From contig CM019216.1 of assembly GCA_009741485.1 (NCBI GenBank), positions 53,144,512 through 53,208,511 on the forward strand: a stretch of DNA of 64,000 bases, written 5' to 3'. Under the pieces are notes generated by a model. The model did not search any database. It saw only the letters and a list, made by a program, of their open reading frames with translations, and was not told where the DNA came from. The position numbers and the translations under genes are program-made. Below, piece after piece: positions 53,401 through 62,348 of the stretch; within the stretch, counting starts at the first letter, position 1; each line of letters starts with the position of its first letter. This stretch comes from Malurus cyaneus samueli (taxonomy: Eukaryota; Chordata; Aves; Passeriformes; Maluridae).

Positions 53401-56108
53401 AGTAATAAGTGCATGTTATAAATAACAGAAAAAAATGTTTTGCAGTTTGGTCCCCTCCAAGTCAACACCACACTTAGCTCTTTTACTTGATAAGATATAT
53501 ATAATCAGGCTTTGTCTTCCATCACTGAGTAGAATTATCTCATAGATAGCACATGGCTGTCTTATTTTCTAGTGGAATTAGCACCAACCTGTCGGTGAAC
53601 AGAAATGACCCCTCCAAGTGCTGCTCAGTGCTCACATCTATTAGCAAACACCTCCTACAGAATGCTATTCCAATGGTGTTTGGTTTGGAAGTGCCTGCAC
53701 AGGAATACTTTTGCCTGTCAAAGGGTTAGGGTTTACTGCACTATTATAGCTCTGTATTTGCACCAAAAAAAATGATACTTGATGATCAGTATTTTCTTAT
53801 CTTTTGAAGTTTTCACCAATGAGTACCATTTGCTTTTTATCTAATAAACAGAAACCGCATAGACACCCTCAAATATGCTCTAAAATTCCCTTTTGTTTTG
53901 GCCTAAAACACAGCAGTGAGCAATGTAAAGAAGTTCTCAGGCCGTGTTAGGAGACCTGAACCACTGCCCACCCATTACAGGCTGTAAGGATCCTGTGTTG
54001 TAGGGTGTCGTGCACCTTCCACCCACCCCCTTCCTGCTCACCACCCCATCAGCCAAACCTCCTTGGCTCCCTCTTGGCCCGTGTTGGTGCCAGACCTGCA
54101 AACCAAGGCTCCTGCTCTCGTGATTGTCCAGGACACAGCTGCAGGGAGCACCAGCTCATGAATCACAAGATGGGATGAGGTGCTGATGCTGTCCATCTGT
54201 CTGTCAGTCACTGTCACCCATGGCCATGGCACAAGAGGATCCAGGGTTTGCAAACACAGCCTTGCAGCACCGAAGAACGGGTAAAGCACGCAGGGTGCGA
54301 GAAGCCAGCACTGCTCTCTCCATTATCCCCAACACCCTATTCCCATTTGCCAGCAGATGGCACTCATTTTATGTTTGACTCATCCACAGCCCAGGTGCGC
54401 TTTCCAGAGCGCAGCGAGCAAAGGTGGGACATCCGCTGTCCTCCCATGCGTCATGGGACATTGCCTGTCTCTCATTTATCTTATAGTAAGGGCCATGATT
54501 TCAGCAGGGTCCGTATTCCAAGGGGAAATAGAAAGGTGAGGAACTGATGGACAGAAATGTCCCTTGATGGCTGTGGCTGCAGGGAGGCTGGGAGAGCGAC
54601 CTGCCCCTGGATCAGGAGCTGCCAGCCAGCCAGCCCACCTCCAAGCTCTGTGCACCCATCCCACAGCTCAAGTGGACCTGGACAAAGGTCCATGGTGTGA
54701 GTAGTGGCCACTGTGGCAGGCGTTGGTGAAGGAAGGCCACTTCTTCCAAGAAGGGTCTGTACCTGCTCAGTGACACTGCTTACTGCTGGGCTTGAGCCAG
54801 CTGCACACAGATGGCAAGAGATTTATCCTGCATCAAAGCAGATCTTTTAGAAATAAAACAAAAAATAGGCACTATAGTTACCTCTCTACTTCAAAAAGTA
54901 GGGACTTACTTATTTCATGTGTAAGTTGGCGTGCTTTCAATTTTCAGTCAATGGACTTTGCCATACCCCACCAGAAAGGCTGAACACGCTGATCTACCAT
55001 CAGGTCCAGCCTTCAGATCTCTGTGGCTGTCTACACTGCTCCTGCTTCCTTCTCTCAGGGTGCTGCTGATGCAGAGCCCAGGGCTCTGCACCACCATGGA
55101 TCACCTGCTGTCTGTCCACATTTCTGCAGTGCCACCACACAGCCATGGCACAGTGCCCTGGCAGGGTCACCTGGATGCCCTTGTTTCCACTGGCCCTAAA
55201 TGTTGTTGTATAGAGGGGACTGCCCACTCGTTCTTGATTTCTGAAGCAGAAAACTTCTTCAGTTTTCACAAGAAACATCCTGAGTGGAGGACACTGATAA
55301 GAACATCTGACCCTCAGGAAAAGAAAAATTTAAAACATAAACAGGAAAGTTTTCAGGACCTCCTTAAGGAAAACAGAGGAAATTACACCTTTTATAAAAT
55401 AAAGCACTGAAGATCTAAATCACCTCAACTCCTTTCCTACAGCAATTTCTTTGCCAGAAGGTACTTTCTGCCATGGGCAGCAGCCGCTTGGAGAAGAAGC
55501 AGATCATACAGCTATCTGTGACAGCAAGCCCTGTATGATGTGTGCTAATCCTTGCTGATATTTTTAGGAGATGCAGGAATCCTGGCATTTAGAAAGGTGC
55601 TGGTTAATTGTAGCCAGACCTGAAGCTACATCCCTATAGTTTACATTTTGCCTCCCAAGTTGTTCCCTTTTTCCATCAGTTCACACCTCTGCTCCAAGTT
55701 GTCAAGATCACTGTGAACTCTCATCCTATCTTCAGCATTTTGAAAAGTGTGCACCAGATATAACTTTAATAAGCACACTCTCTCTTTCATTTTTTCTGGC
55801 CATTGAGGTAAACAGTGAACACTGCTTTCCACAGAGGAGGGTTATTTCTGTACCTGACTTCCAATGCAGTGCTGCACCACTGACAGCTGCTCTTTGTATG
55901 TGGCTTCCAAACCAGTTTTATAACTGCTTGGTTCCTATTTCCCAAGCTGTCTTATAAGAACATCTTGAAAAACACCGGGAGAAAACGTAACAAAGCCATG
56001 ATGTATTGATTATCTTCTTCACCTCCTTCTCAAGACCTGTCATTTGGTCCCTGAAAGGATGAGGAGTGGTTTGAAATTATTTGTCTTTGAGATATCTGTA
56101 TTTATTGC
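47421..56108. other. Non-coding stretch left of the provirus, no gene seen
   Basis: About 8.7 kb without a recognisable gene or transposon. A T-rich tract ending in GTAG at about 47858-47869 precedes a 77-codon open frame, but the peptide matches no family I know. A near-duplicate piece containing CAGTTTTATG lies around 48040-48102. The 159-codon frame at 54931-55410 is also unrecognised and lacks a supporting gene structure. Confidence 0.5.
56104..56108. repeat. Target site duplication, left copy (ATTGC)
   Basis: ATTGC lies immediately before the TG that opens the 5' LTR and is repeated exactly at 63384-63388 after the CA that closes the 3' LTR. A 5-bp duplication is what class III (ERV-L) integrases usually leave. 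Confidence 0.9.
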
Positions 56109-56971
56109 TGTTGTGGGTTTAAATTCCTCTCTTTTTGTTCACTTTGGAATTTTTTTTCCTTCCCCCATTTGTTGCTGGGATACCTTAATGGCCGAGATGT
56201 TTTGTTAATGGCCGGGCGATTGAAGAGACAATGACACCTATTGGGCACACCCTAAATGGCCCGAGACAGCTTTTGTGTGGTGGGGTGGGGATTGGGGCGT
56301 GGGTTTTTTCTCTTTCGCGGTTTTGGGAGAGAGAGGGGTTTTTTCCTGCTGGCGTCCCGTGCTTTTGCTGGGCGGGGGTTTTTGCTAGGACTCCAGCTTC
56401 AGGAGGGTGAACTCTGCTCCATTCCCGTCTCGCGTCCGCGGGATTCCTGCTCGTCTCTTTTGGCTTCCTGGATTTCTTCCTGTCCAGAAGAGCACCGGCG
56501 TTTTTCCGCTGTGAGTTTTGCAGAGAAACTTTTCTTCATCCACCTCTGCCATCTTGTATGATTATCCCAGCCGCGGGAGATCTGAGCCAGCCGGGATTTG
56601 CACCACCACGTCCCCTGCATCTGTGAGGAGCCATCGTGCCTCCCTGCTCAGCTGGGGGCCAGCGGCGCCGCTGCCAACCAAACTGTAATCTTGCCAAGGA
56701 GCAGACTGTTTCCATAAGGCTGACACTAGGTTTGGACTGCGCTGTTGTTGTATTGTTATTGCTACCTTTTTTTTTTTCTTTCCATCTTGTTATATATATA
56801 TATATAATATATATATTAGTAAAAACTGTTATTCCTTTTACCCATATTCCTGCCTGAAAGCCCGTGATTTCTTTCAAAGCTGTAATAATTCGGAGGGAAG
56901 GGGGCCATAGCCACCACTCCAAGGGGGGTCCCTGCCTTCATTAGCAAATACCTGTCTTTCAAACGGTGACA
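56109..56971 (+). repeat. 5' LTR (863 bp)
   Basis: Begins TGTTGTGGGTTT and ends GGTGACA, so the termini are TGT...ACA. It is repeated at 62540-63383 with few differences. It has many CpG sites (for example in CTCGCGTCCGCGG and GCGGCGCCGC), unlike the AT-rich flank. A TA-repeat at 56790-56817 could provide a TATA-like element, but no clear AATAAA is visible, so U3/R/U5 borders cannot be fixed by eye. The open frames inside it are not genes. Confidence 0.95.
56790..56817 (+). promoter_or_regulatory. TA-repeat in 5' LTR, possible TATA element
   Basis: TATATATA sequence in the last quarter of the LTR. The 3' LTR carries a shorter version (about 63218-63234). If it acts as a TATA box, transcription would start some 30 bases downstream, leaving only a short R-U5. 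This role is inferred from position and composition only. Confidence 0.3.
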
Positions 56972-56976
56972 GAATT

Positions 56977-56994
56977 TGGCGCCCACGCGGGGCT
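56977..56994 (+). other. Primer binding site, lysine-tRNA-like
   Basis: TGGCGCCCACGCGGGGCT starts five bases after the LTR end. It resembles the site complementary to the 3' end of tRNA-Lys (TGGCGCCC start, GGGGCTCGA continuation into the T-arm complement) but is one base shorter and has one mismatch in the middle. The human ERV-L family was named for a leucine primer, so this element differs in primer use. Another tRNA with a better match cannot be excluded. Confidence 0.7.
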
Positions 56995-57091
56995 CGAGGG
57001 CACAGAGAGGAAAAAGGGTTGCAAAAGGAATAACAGTTTTTGGGTGAGGTATCTTTGTGTTCAGGGTGTAGGAACTTTACTAAGCGTCATC

Positions 57092-57628
57092 ATGTGGTCT
57101 AGCATACCTTGGTTTGGGTGGCACATAGTCGTGGCTGTATTTTTCCCATTTGCAGCTCCTTTCCTGAACATGGGTCCTTTGACTAAGACCACAGTGGCCA
57201 TTATTCAATTCACACAGTGGGTGAATAAGGTGAGGAATTCGTGGATTTTTAACTTTCTCTGGACAGCAGGCACATGGATACAGGGCTATCACACACTAAG
57301 TGCATGCTTCTGGAGTTGGGTTAATAATGGTACCTACTGTGAGGAAATAACACCAGGGGAATCATTCTCCCAGCCTTTCACTCATTTATTTGGGGCTACT
57401 CCATCAGCATTCGAAGGGTCCATTTTTCCCCTAGATGCCAACTACATGATGCTAATATGCATATTCTGTTTAACATTGAAGGAAATGGTGAGACTGCCCT
57501 GGGCAACCACTCTAACATCTGCCCCAGAGACCAGGGATGTTGCCACGGAGACCAGGGATGGTGCCCCAGAGACTAGGGATGTTGCCACGGAGACCAGGGA
57601 TGGTGCCCCAGAGACTAGGGATGGTGCC
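57092..57628 (+). CDS. gag, N-terminal part with hydrophobic segments (frame broken at 57626-57629)
   Basis: The frame is open from upstream of the primer site; the first ATG is at 57092, which I take as the start. Residues about 4-26 are strongly hydrophobic (IVVAVFFPFAAPFL core), like a signal or anchor segment. An N-glycosylation-type sequon (NGT) follows near residue 80, and a second hydrophobic stretch (MMLICIFCLTL) lies near residues 115-130. After this comes the 21-bp repeat encoding TETRD-type units. The frame changes by one base at the C run 57626-57629; reading on in this frame gives unrelated residues to a stop at 57803-57805. Retroviral Gag builds the core. This N-terminus matches no matrix domain I recognise. 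The membrane features could direct Gag to the ER, as mouse ERV-L particles assemble in ER cisternae, but that is inference. Confidence 0.6.
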
Positions 57629-57708
57629 CAGAGACTAGGGATGGTGCCACGGAGACCAGGGATGGTGCCACGGAGACCAGGGATGCCGCTCCAGAGGCTA
57701 GGGATGCT
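57521..57708 (+). repeat. 21-bp tandem repeat inside gag (about nine units)
   Basis: Units of the form CAGAGAC(C/T)AGGGATG(T/G)TGCC, each encoding seven residues of ETRD[V/G]A[P/T] type. The first four alternate two unit types, giving a 42-bp higher-order period. The sixth unit is one base short in its C run, which is where the gag frame changes. Units later than that read ETRD in the shifted frame. Confidence 0.9.
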
Positions 57709-59154
57709 ACCACAGAGCCTGACCCATCACCCAAGCCAGACCCTGTCCCACTGCCTGACCCTGCTGAACAACCTACATCAGAAACTAAATGCCCAGAGTG
57801 GGTGAAGGTACTGGTGGAGGAGATACGCCACCCAGAGTGGGTGAAAGTACTGGTGGAGGAGGTGCGGGAGCTGCGCCGCCCAGAGTGGGTGGGGGTACTG
57901 ATGGAGGAGATGCGGGAGATGCACCAGGGGCTGAGGGAATACGTCTTCCCAGCTGGCGGCAAACCCTCTCCCTGCTCCAAAGAGGAAAGGGGTGATGGCA
58001 CAGCAGTGGAACCCACGGACGTTACACCTGTCCAGGTTCTGGCTGAACCGCAAAGCCAACCACAACCGGCTGCAGTAGCCCCTGTGCAGAGGAAGAAGTA
58101 TAAAACCAAATCGGTACGCTCAGCTAATGATGATGGGGAACCAGGGCCCTCACAACCAGCAGGAGAGACGGAGCCAGAAATAATCACTGAGACCCTGCCA
58201 TATGACACCCTCCGCAAGGTGCGAAAAGACATCGAGAAAAGAGCAGGCGAGGCTTGGTCAACCTGGTTACTTCGGGTTTGGGACCTTATGGGCTCAAGTG
58301 TGCAATTGGATAACAGTGAGGCAAGGCATTTGGGAGGCTTGACCAAAGATGAGGGTATTAATCAGGTATTTGTGAGGGAGCCAGGGCCCCTTTCTCTCTG
58401 GGAGCGGCTCTTAATGAGTATAAGAGAGAGGTTTGTCCACAGAGACAGGGTGCAGGACTACCATCGTAGAATGCCCTGGAAGACCGTTGAGGAAGGGATC
58501 CAACGGCTCAGAGAAGTAGGAGTAATGGAGGTGCTCTTTGGAAGGGATGGGCAGCATCATAATGATCCCGATCAGGTCAGGTGCACCGGACAAATGCTAT
58601 GGAACCTGGCGAGTCATGGGCCATCTCAGTATGCCACCTTCATTGCCATGATTAATGCTGATGAAAACCGAGAGACAGTGGGTTCTGTAGCCAACAGGCT
58701 CCGGTATTACGCGAGTATGATCAATAGCCCAATGCAGGCTCAAGTCTCTGCTGTGGTTAAAGACCTCCAAGAGGAGTTGAAGGAGATGAAAGAAGAGATG
58801 AAGGAGATGAGGAAGAATAGTGTGGCACCAGTGCAGGTCTCAGGCCCCAACACCAGAGTCCGACGTCCCCCAGCAAGGGAAAGAGGGTACACCCCACGAG
58901 CTGAGATGTGGTTCTTCCTGTGTGACCAAGGGGAAGACATGAGTAAGTGGGATGGGAAACCCACTTCTGCCCTGGCAGCCCGGGTACGTCAACTCAAAGG
59001 GGAAAACACTAGCCAAGGCGGCCTTTCTAAAAGGAAAGTAGCCTCAGCTTCCCACAGCCAACCCACTAGATGCAATGGAGGGGGAGATGATATGTCTGAT
59101 TCCCTTGGAGGGACATGTAGGTGTCCCCATGGAAGGGATGATACCCAGGGTTAG
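57628..59154 (+). CDS. gag, main part (capsid and nucleocapsid-like), ends in UAG
   Basis: This frame carries the repeat remainder, an acidic P/E-rich linker, then three PEWV...LVEE units (57793-57924) predicted as coiled coil. A capsid region spans about residues 150-330 counted from 57802, with WLLRVWD, LSLWERLL, DPDQVRCTG and a D-E-N-R-E-T-V helix region that match ERV-L Gag. A K/E-rich helix (residues 318-340) and a basic segment with RAEMWFFLCDQGEDMSKWDG (residues 366-385) follow. No CCHC knuckle is present; the three C-terminal cysteines are not spaced as one. Gag packages the genome and forms the particle. The stop at 59152-59154 is an amber codon in the same frame as pol. The class III Gag assignment is confident; the start of this piece is set by the frame break, not by a Met. 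Confidence 0.85.
   Translation, partial: PETRDGATETRDGATETRDAAPEARDATTEPDPSPKPDPVPLPDPAEQPTSETKCPEWVKVLVEEIRHPEWVKVLVEEVRELRRPEWVGVLMEEMREMHQGLREYVFPAGGKPSPCSKEERGDGTAVEPTDVTPVQVLAEPQSQPQPAAVAPVQRKKYKTKSVRSANDDGEPGPSQPAGETEPEIITETLPYDTLRKVRKDIEKRAGEAWSTWLLRVWDLMGSSVQLDNSEARHLGGLTKDEGINQVFVREPGPLSLWERLLMSIRERFVHRDRVQDYHRRMPWKTVEEGIQRLREVGVMEVLFGRDGQHHNDPDQVRCTGQMLWNLASHGPSQYATFIAMINADENRETVGSVANRLRYYASMINSPMQAQVSAVVKDLQEELKEMKEEMKEMRKNSVAPVQVSGPNTRVRRPPARERGYTPRAEMWFFLCDQGEDMSKWDGKPTSALAARVRQLKGENTSQGGLSKRKVASASHSQPTRCNGGGDDMSDSLGGTCRCPHGRDDTQG
57793..57924 (+). repeat. Triplicated PEWV motif in gag
   Basis: Three imperfect direct copies encoding PEWV[K/G]VL[V/M]EE-type units, with DNA copies about 42-48 bp apart. 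They are heptad-like and rich in V, L and E, fitting a short coiled coil that could drive Gag self-association. Confidence 0.85.
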
Positions 59155-60006
59155 AGGGGCCCTGCCTCTGGCCAGGTAGAGGCATGGGATAACCGTGTCT
59201 TCTGGACGGTGTGGATCCGATGGCCTGGCACATCAGAGCCACAAAAATACGAAGCATTGGTTGACACGGGAGCGCAGTGTACCCTCATGCCATCGGGGCA
59301 CGTGGGGGCAGAAACCATTTCTATTGCAGGAGTGACAGGGGGATCACAGGAGTTGACTGTGTTGGAAGCTGAGGTGAGCCTGACTGGGAGGGAGTGGCAC
59401 AAACATCCCATCGTGACTGGTCCAGAGGCCCCATGCATTCTGGGCATAGATTTCCTCCGGAATGGTTTTTTCAAAGACCCAAAAGGACTCAAATGGGCTT
59501 TTGGAATAGCTGCTGTGGAGGTAGAGGGCATCAGACAGCTGAACACCTTGCCTGGACTATCCGAGAACCCTTCTGCTGTTGGACTCCTGAAGGTGGAAGA
59601 GCAGCACGTTCCAGTCGCCACCTCGACAGTGCATCGCCGGCAGTACCGGACGAATCGAGATGCCGTGATCCCCATCCATAAGATGATCCGAGAGCTGGAG
59701 AGCCAAGGGGTGGTCAGCAAGGCCCACTCACCCTTCAACAGCCCCATCTGGCCTGTGCGCAAGTCTGAGGGAGAATGGAGATTGACTGTGGACTATCGTG
59801 GCGTAAATGAATTGACCCCACCGCTGAGCGCTGCCGTGCCGGACATGCTGGAGCTCCAGTACGAGCTGGAGTCCAAAGCAGCGAAGTGGTACGCCACCAT
59901 TGACATCGCCAACGCATTCTTCTCCATTCCTCTGGCGGCAGAGTGCAGGCCTCAGTTTGCTTTCACCTGGAGGGGTGTGCAGTACACCTGGAACCGGCTG
60001 CCCAAG
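59155..60006 (+). CDS. pol, part 1: protease and N-terminal reverse transcriptase (frame broken at 60006-60008)
   Basis: Directly follows the gag UAG in the same frame with no own ATG, so it would be made as part of a Gag-Pol polyprotein. The protease is aspartic: LVDTGAQ with catalytic D-T-G at 59263-59271, and the later ILGIDFL motif near 59428. A linker leads to the RT fingers and palm: a VIPIHKMIRELESQG segment, the SPFNSPIWPV motif, TVDYRGVNE, and IDIANAF with the first catalytic Asp at 59902-59904. The frame changes by one base in the G run at 60006-60008, just before the conserved region leading to YIDD; the original frame meets a stop at 60040-60042. RT copies the RNA genome into DNA and the protease matures the particle. 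Family and domain calls are strong. Confidence 0.9.
59164..59183 (+). promoter_or_regulatory. Stem-loop just after the gag UAG, possible readthrough signal
   Basis: GCCTCT (59164-59169) and AGAGGC (59178-59183) form a perfect 6-bp stem with an 8-base loop, starting nine bases after the UAG. Gammaretroviruses place a pseudoknot about eight bases after a gag UAG to promote readthrough into pol. The similar placement and the shared frame suggest the same strategy; pseudoknot pairing is not evident by eye. Confidence 0.5.
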
Positions 60007-62348
60007 GGTGGAAGCACAGCCCCACCATCTGCCATGGGTTGATCCAGGCTGCGCTGGAAAAGGGTGAGGCTCCAGAACATCTTCAGTATATCGATGACAT
60101 CATTGTGTGGGGGAATACAGCAGCAGAAGTATTTGAGAAAGGGGAGAAGATCATCCAGATTCTCCTGAAAGCCGGCTTTGCTATAAAAAGGAACAAAGTG
60201 AAGGGACCTGCTCGAGAGATCCAGTTCCTGGGGGTAAAGTGGCAAGATGGACGGCGTCAGATTCCCACCGAGGTCATCAATAAGATCACGTCGATGTCTC
60301 CACCGACCAGCAAAAAGGAGACACAGGCTTTCCTGGGTGCCATTGGCTTTTGGAGGATGCACATCCCTGAATACAGCCAGATCGTGAGCCCTCTCTACTT
60401 GGTGACCCGCAAGAAGAATGATTTCCACTGGGGCCCTGAACAGCAGCAAGCCTTTGCCCAAATCAAGCAGGAAATCGCTCATGCGGTAGCGCTTGGCCCA
60501 GTCAGGACAGGACCAGAAGTGAAGAACGTGCTCTATACTGCAGCCGGGAGCAATGGTCTGTCCTGGAGCCTTTGGCAGAAGGTCCCTGGTGAGACTCGAG
60601 GCCGGCCACTGGGATTCTGGAGCCGAAGCTACCGAGGGTCTGAGGCCAACTACACCCCAACAGAGAAGGAGATCTTGGCAGCCTATGAGGGAGTCCAAGC
60701 TGCTTCAGAAGTGATTGGGACAGAAGCCCAACTCCTCCTGGCACCCCGATTACCAGTGCTGGGGTGGATGTTTAAAGGAAAGGTTCCCTCCACCCATCAC
60801 GCCACCGATGCTACCTGGAGCAAATGGATTGCTCTCATCACTCAGCGCGCCCGCATTGGAAACCTGAATCGCCCTGGGATCCTGGAAATAATTACAAATT
60901 GGCCCGAAGCTGAAAACTTTGATCTCGCTGATGAAGAGGAGCAAGAACAAGTGACACGTGCTGAAGAAGCTCCACTGTACAACCAGCTGCCAGACGAAGA
61001 AAAACACTACGCTCTTTTCACTGACGGCTCCTGTCGCATTGTCGGAATGAACCGAAAGTGGAAAGCAGCCGTGTGGAGCCCCACACGACAGGTTGCACAG
61101 GCCACAGAGGGAGAAGGTGGATCGAGTCAATTTGCTGAACTCAAAGCCATCCAGCTGGCCCTGGACGTTGCTGAGAGGGAAAAGTGGCCAAAGCTCTACC
61201 TTTACACAGATTCATGGATGGTAGCCAACGCTTTGTGGGGGTGGCTGGACAGGTGGAAAAAGGCCAATTGGCAGCGTAGGGGAAAACCAATCTGGGCTGC
61301 TGAAGAATGGAAAGACATTGCAGCCCGGGTAGAGAAGTTACCCGTGAAAGTCCGCCATGTAGATGCCCATGTCCCCAAGAGCCGGGCTAATGAGGAGCAC
61401 CAGAATAATGAGCAGGTAGATCGGGCTGCAAAGATAGAGGTTTCCCAGATTGATCTGGATTGGCAACACAAGGGTGAGTTGTTCCTAGCTCGATGGGCCC
61501 ATGATGCCTCAGGCCACCAGGGCAGAGATGCCACTTATAAGTGGGCACGAGACCGAGGGGTGGATCTAACCATGGACAGTATCTCCCAGGTTATCCATGA
61601 CTGTGAGACATGCGCTGCCATCAAGCAGGCCAAACGGGTGAAACCCCTGTGGTATGGGGGAAGATGGGACAAGTACAGGTACGGAGAAGCCTGGCAGGTT
61701 GATTACATCACACTGCCCCAGACCCGTCATGGCAAGCGCTATGTACTCACAATGGTAGAAGCCACCACTGGATGGTTGGAGACCTACCCTGTGCCTCACG
61801 CCACTGCCCGTAGCACCATCCTGGGCCTTGAAACGCAGGTCCTTTGGACGCATGGTACCCCAGAGAGAATTGAGTCTGACAACGGGACTCATTTCAAGAA
61901 CAGCCTTATTAACACCTGGGCTAGGGAACATGGTATTGAATGGGTGTACCATATCCCTTACCATGCACCTGCTGCTGGCAAAGTAGAACGGTGCAACGGA
62001 CTCCTGAAAACCACCTTGAAGGCACTGGGCGGAGGTACTTTCAAAAACTGGGAAAAGCACTTGGCAAAAGCCACATGGTTAGTTAACACCCGAGGCTCCA
62101 CCAACCGAGCCGGCCCTGCCCAATCTGAGCCCTTGCACACCACAGTTGGAGATAAAGTTCCCGTAGTGCATGTCAGGGGACTGTTGGGAAAGACCGTTTG
62201 GATCAATTCTGCCTCCAATAAGGACAAACCCATCCAAGGAGTTGTCTTTGCTCAGGGACCAGGTTACACGTGGTGGGTGATGCAGGAGGATGGGGAGACC
62301 CACTGTGTACCTCAGGGGAATTTGACTTTGGGTGAGAACCCCTTGTAA
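60006..62348 (+). CDS. pol, part 2: C-terminal reverse transcriptase, RNase H and integrase
   Basis: Continues RT in the next frame. YIDD catalytic motif at 60087-60098, then the FLG, primer-grip and connection regions. RNase H spans about 61010-61440 with the four carboxylates in HYALFTDGS, QFAEL, YTDSW and EQVDRAA. The integrase begins near 61480. Its zinc finger has H-x4-H-x28-C-x2-C (HDASGH, CETC). The core has WQVDY, ESDNGTH and KVERCNG with 35 residues between the second Asp and the Glu (DD35E). The C-terminal SH3-like part has GDKVPVVHVRG and TWWVM. It ends TAA at 62346-62348 after GENPL. No dUTPase follows, unlike mammalian ERV-L. All catalytic residues are intact and there are no internal stops over about 780 codons, which argues for a recent insertion. 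Confidence 0.95.
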   Translation, partial: GWKHSPTICHGLIQAALEKGEAPEHLQYIDDIIVWGNTAAEVFEKGEKIIQILLKAGFAIKRNKVKGPAREIQFLGVKWQDGRRQIPTEVINKITSMSPPTSKKETQAFLGAIGFWRMHIPEYSQIVSPLYLVTRKKNDFHWGPEQQQAFAQIKQEIAHAVALGPVRTGPEVKNVLYTAAGSNGLSWSLWQKVPGETRGRPLGFWSRSYRGSEANYTPTEKEILAAYEGVQAASEVIGTEAQLLLAPRLPVLGWMFKGKVPSTHHATDATWSKWIALITQRARIGNLNRPGILEIITNWPEAENFDLADEEEQEQVTRAEEAPLYNQLPDEEKHYALFTDGSCRIVGMNRKWKAAVWSPTRQVAQATEGEGGSSQFAELKAIQLALDVAEREKWPKLYLYTDSWMVANALWGWLDRWKKANWQRRGKPIWAAEEWKDIAARVEKLPVKVRHVDAHVPKSRANEEHQNNEQVDRAAKIEVSQIDLDWQHKGELFLARWAHDASGHQGRDATYKWARDRGVDLTMDSISQVIHDCETCAAIKQAKRVKPLWYGGRWDKYRYGEAWQVDYITLPQTRHGKRYVLTMVEATTGWLETYPVPHATARSTILGLETQVLWTHGTPERIESDNGTHFKNSLINTWAREHGIEWVYHIPYHAPAAGKVERCNGLLKTTLKALGGGTFKNWEKHLAKATWLVNTRGSTNRAGPAQSEPLHTTVGDKVPVVHVRGLLGKTVWINSASNKDKPIQGVVFAQGPGYTWWVMQEDGETHCVPQGNLTLGENPL

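Noticed and set aside
54931..55410. 159-codon open frame near the provirus
   Set aside because: No family resemblance, and no promoter or splice support.
57615..58346. 243-codon minus-strand frame rich in S, G, T and V
   Set aside because: Shadow of the repeat-rich gag coding strand.
59952..60698. 248-codon minus-strand frame opposite pol
   Set aside because: Shadow of the RT coding strand, with no retroviral or host antisense protein family recognised.
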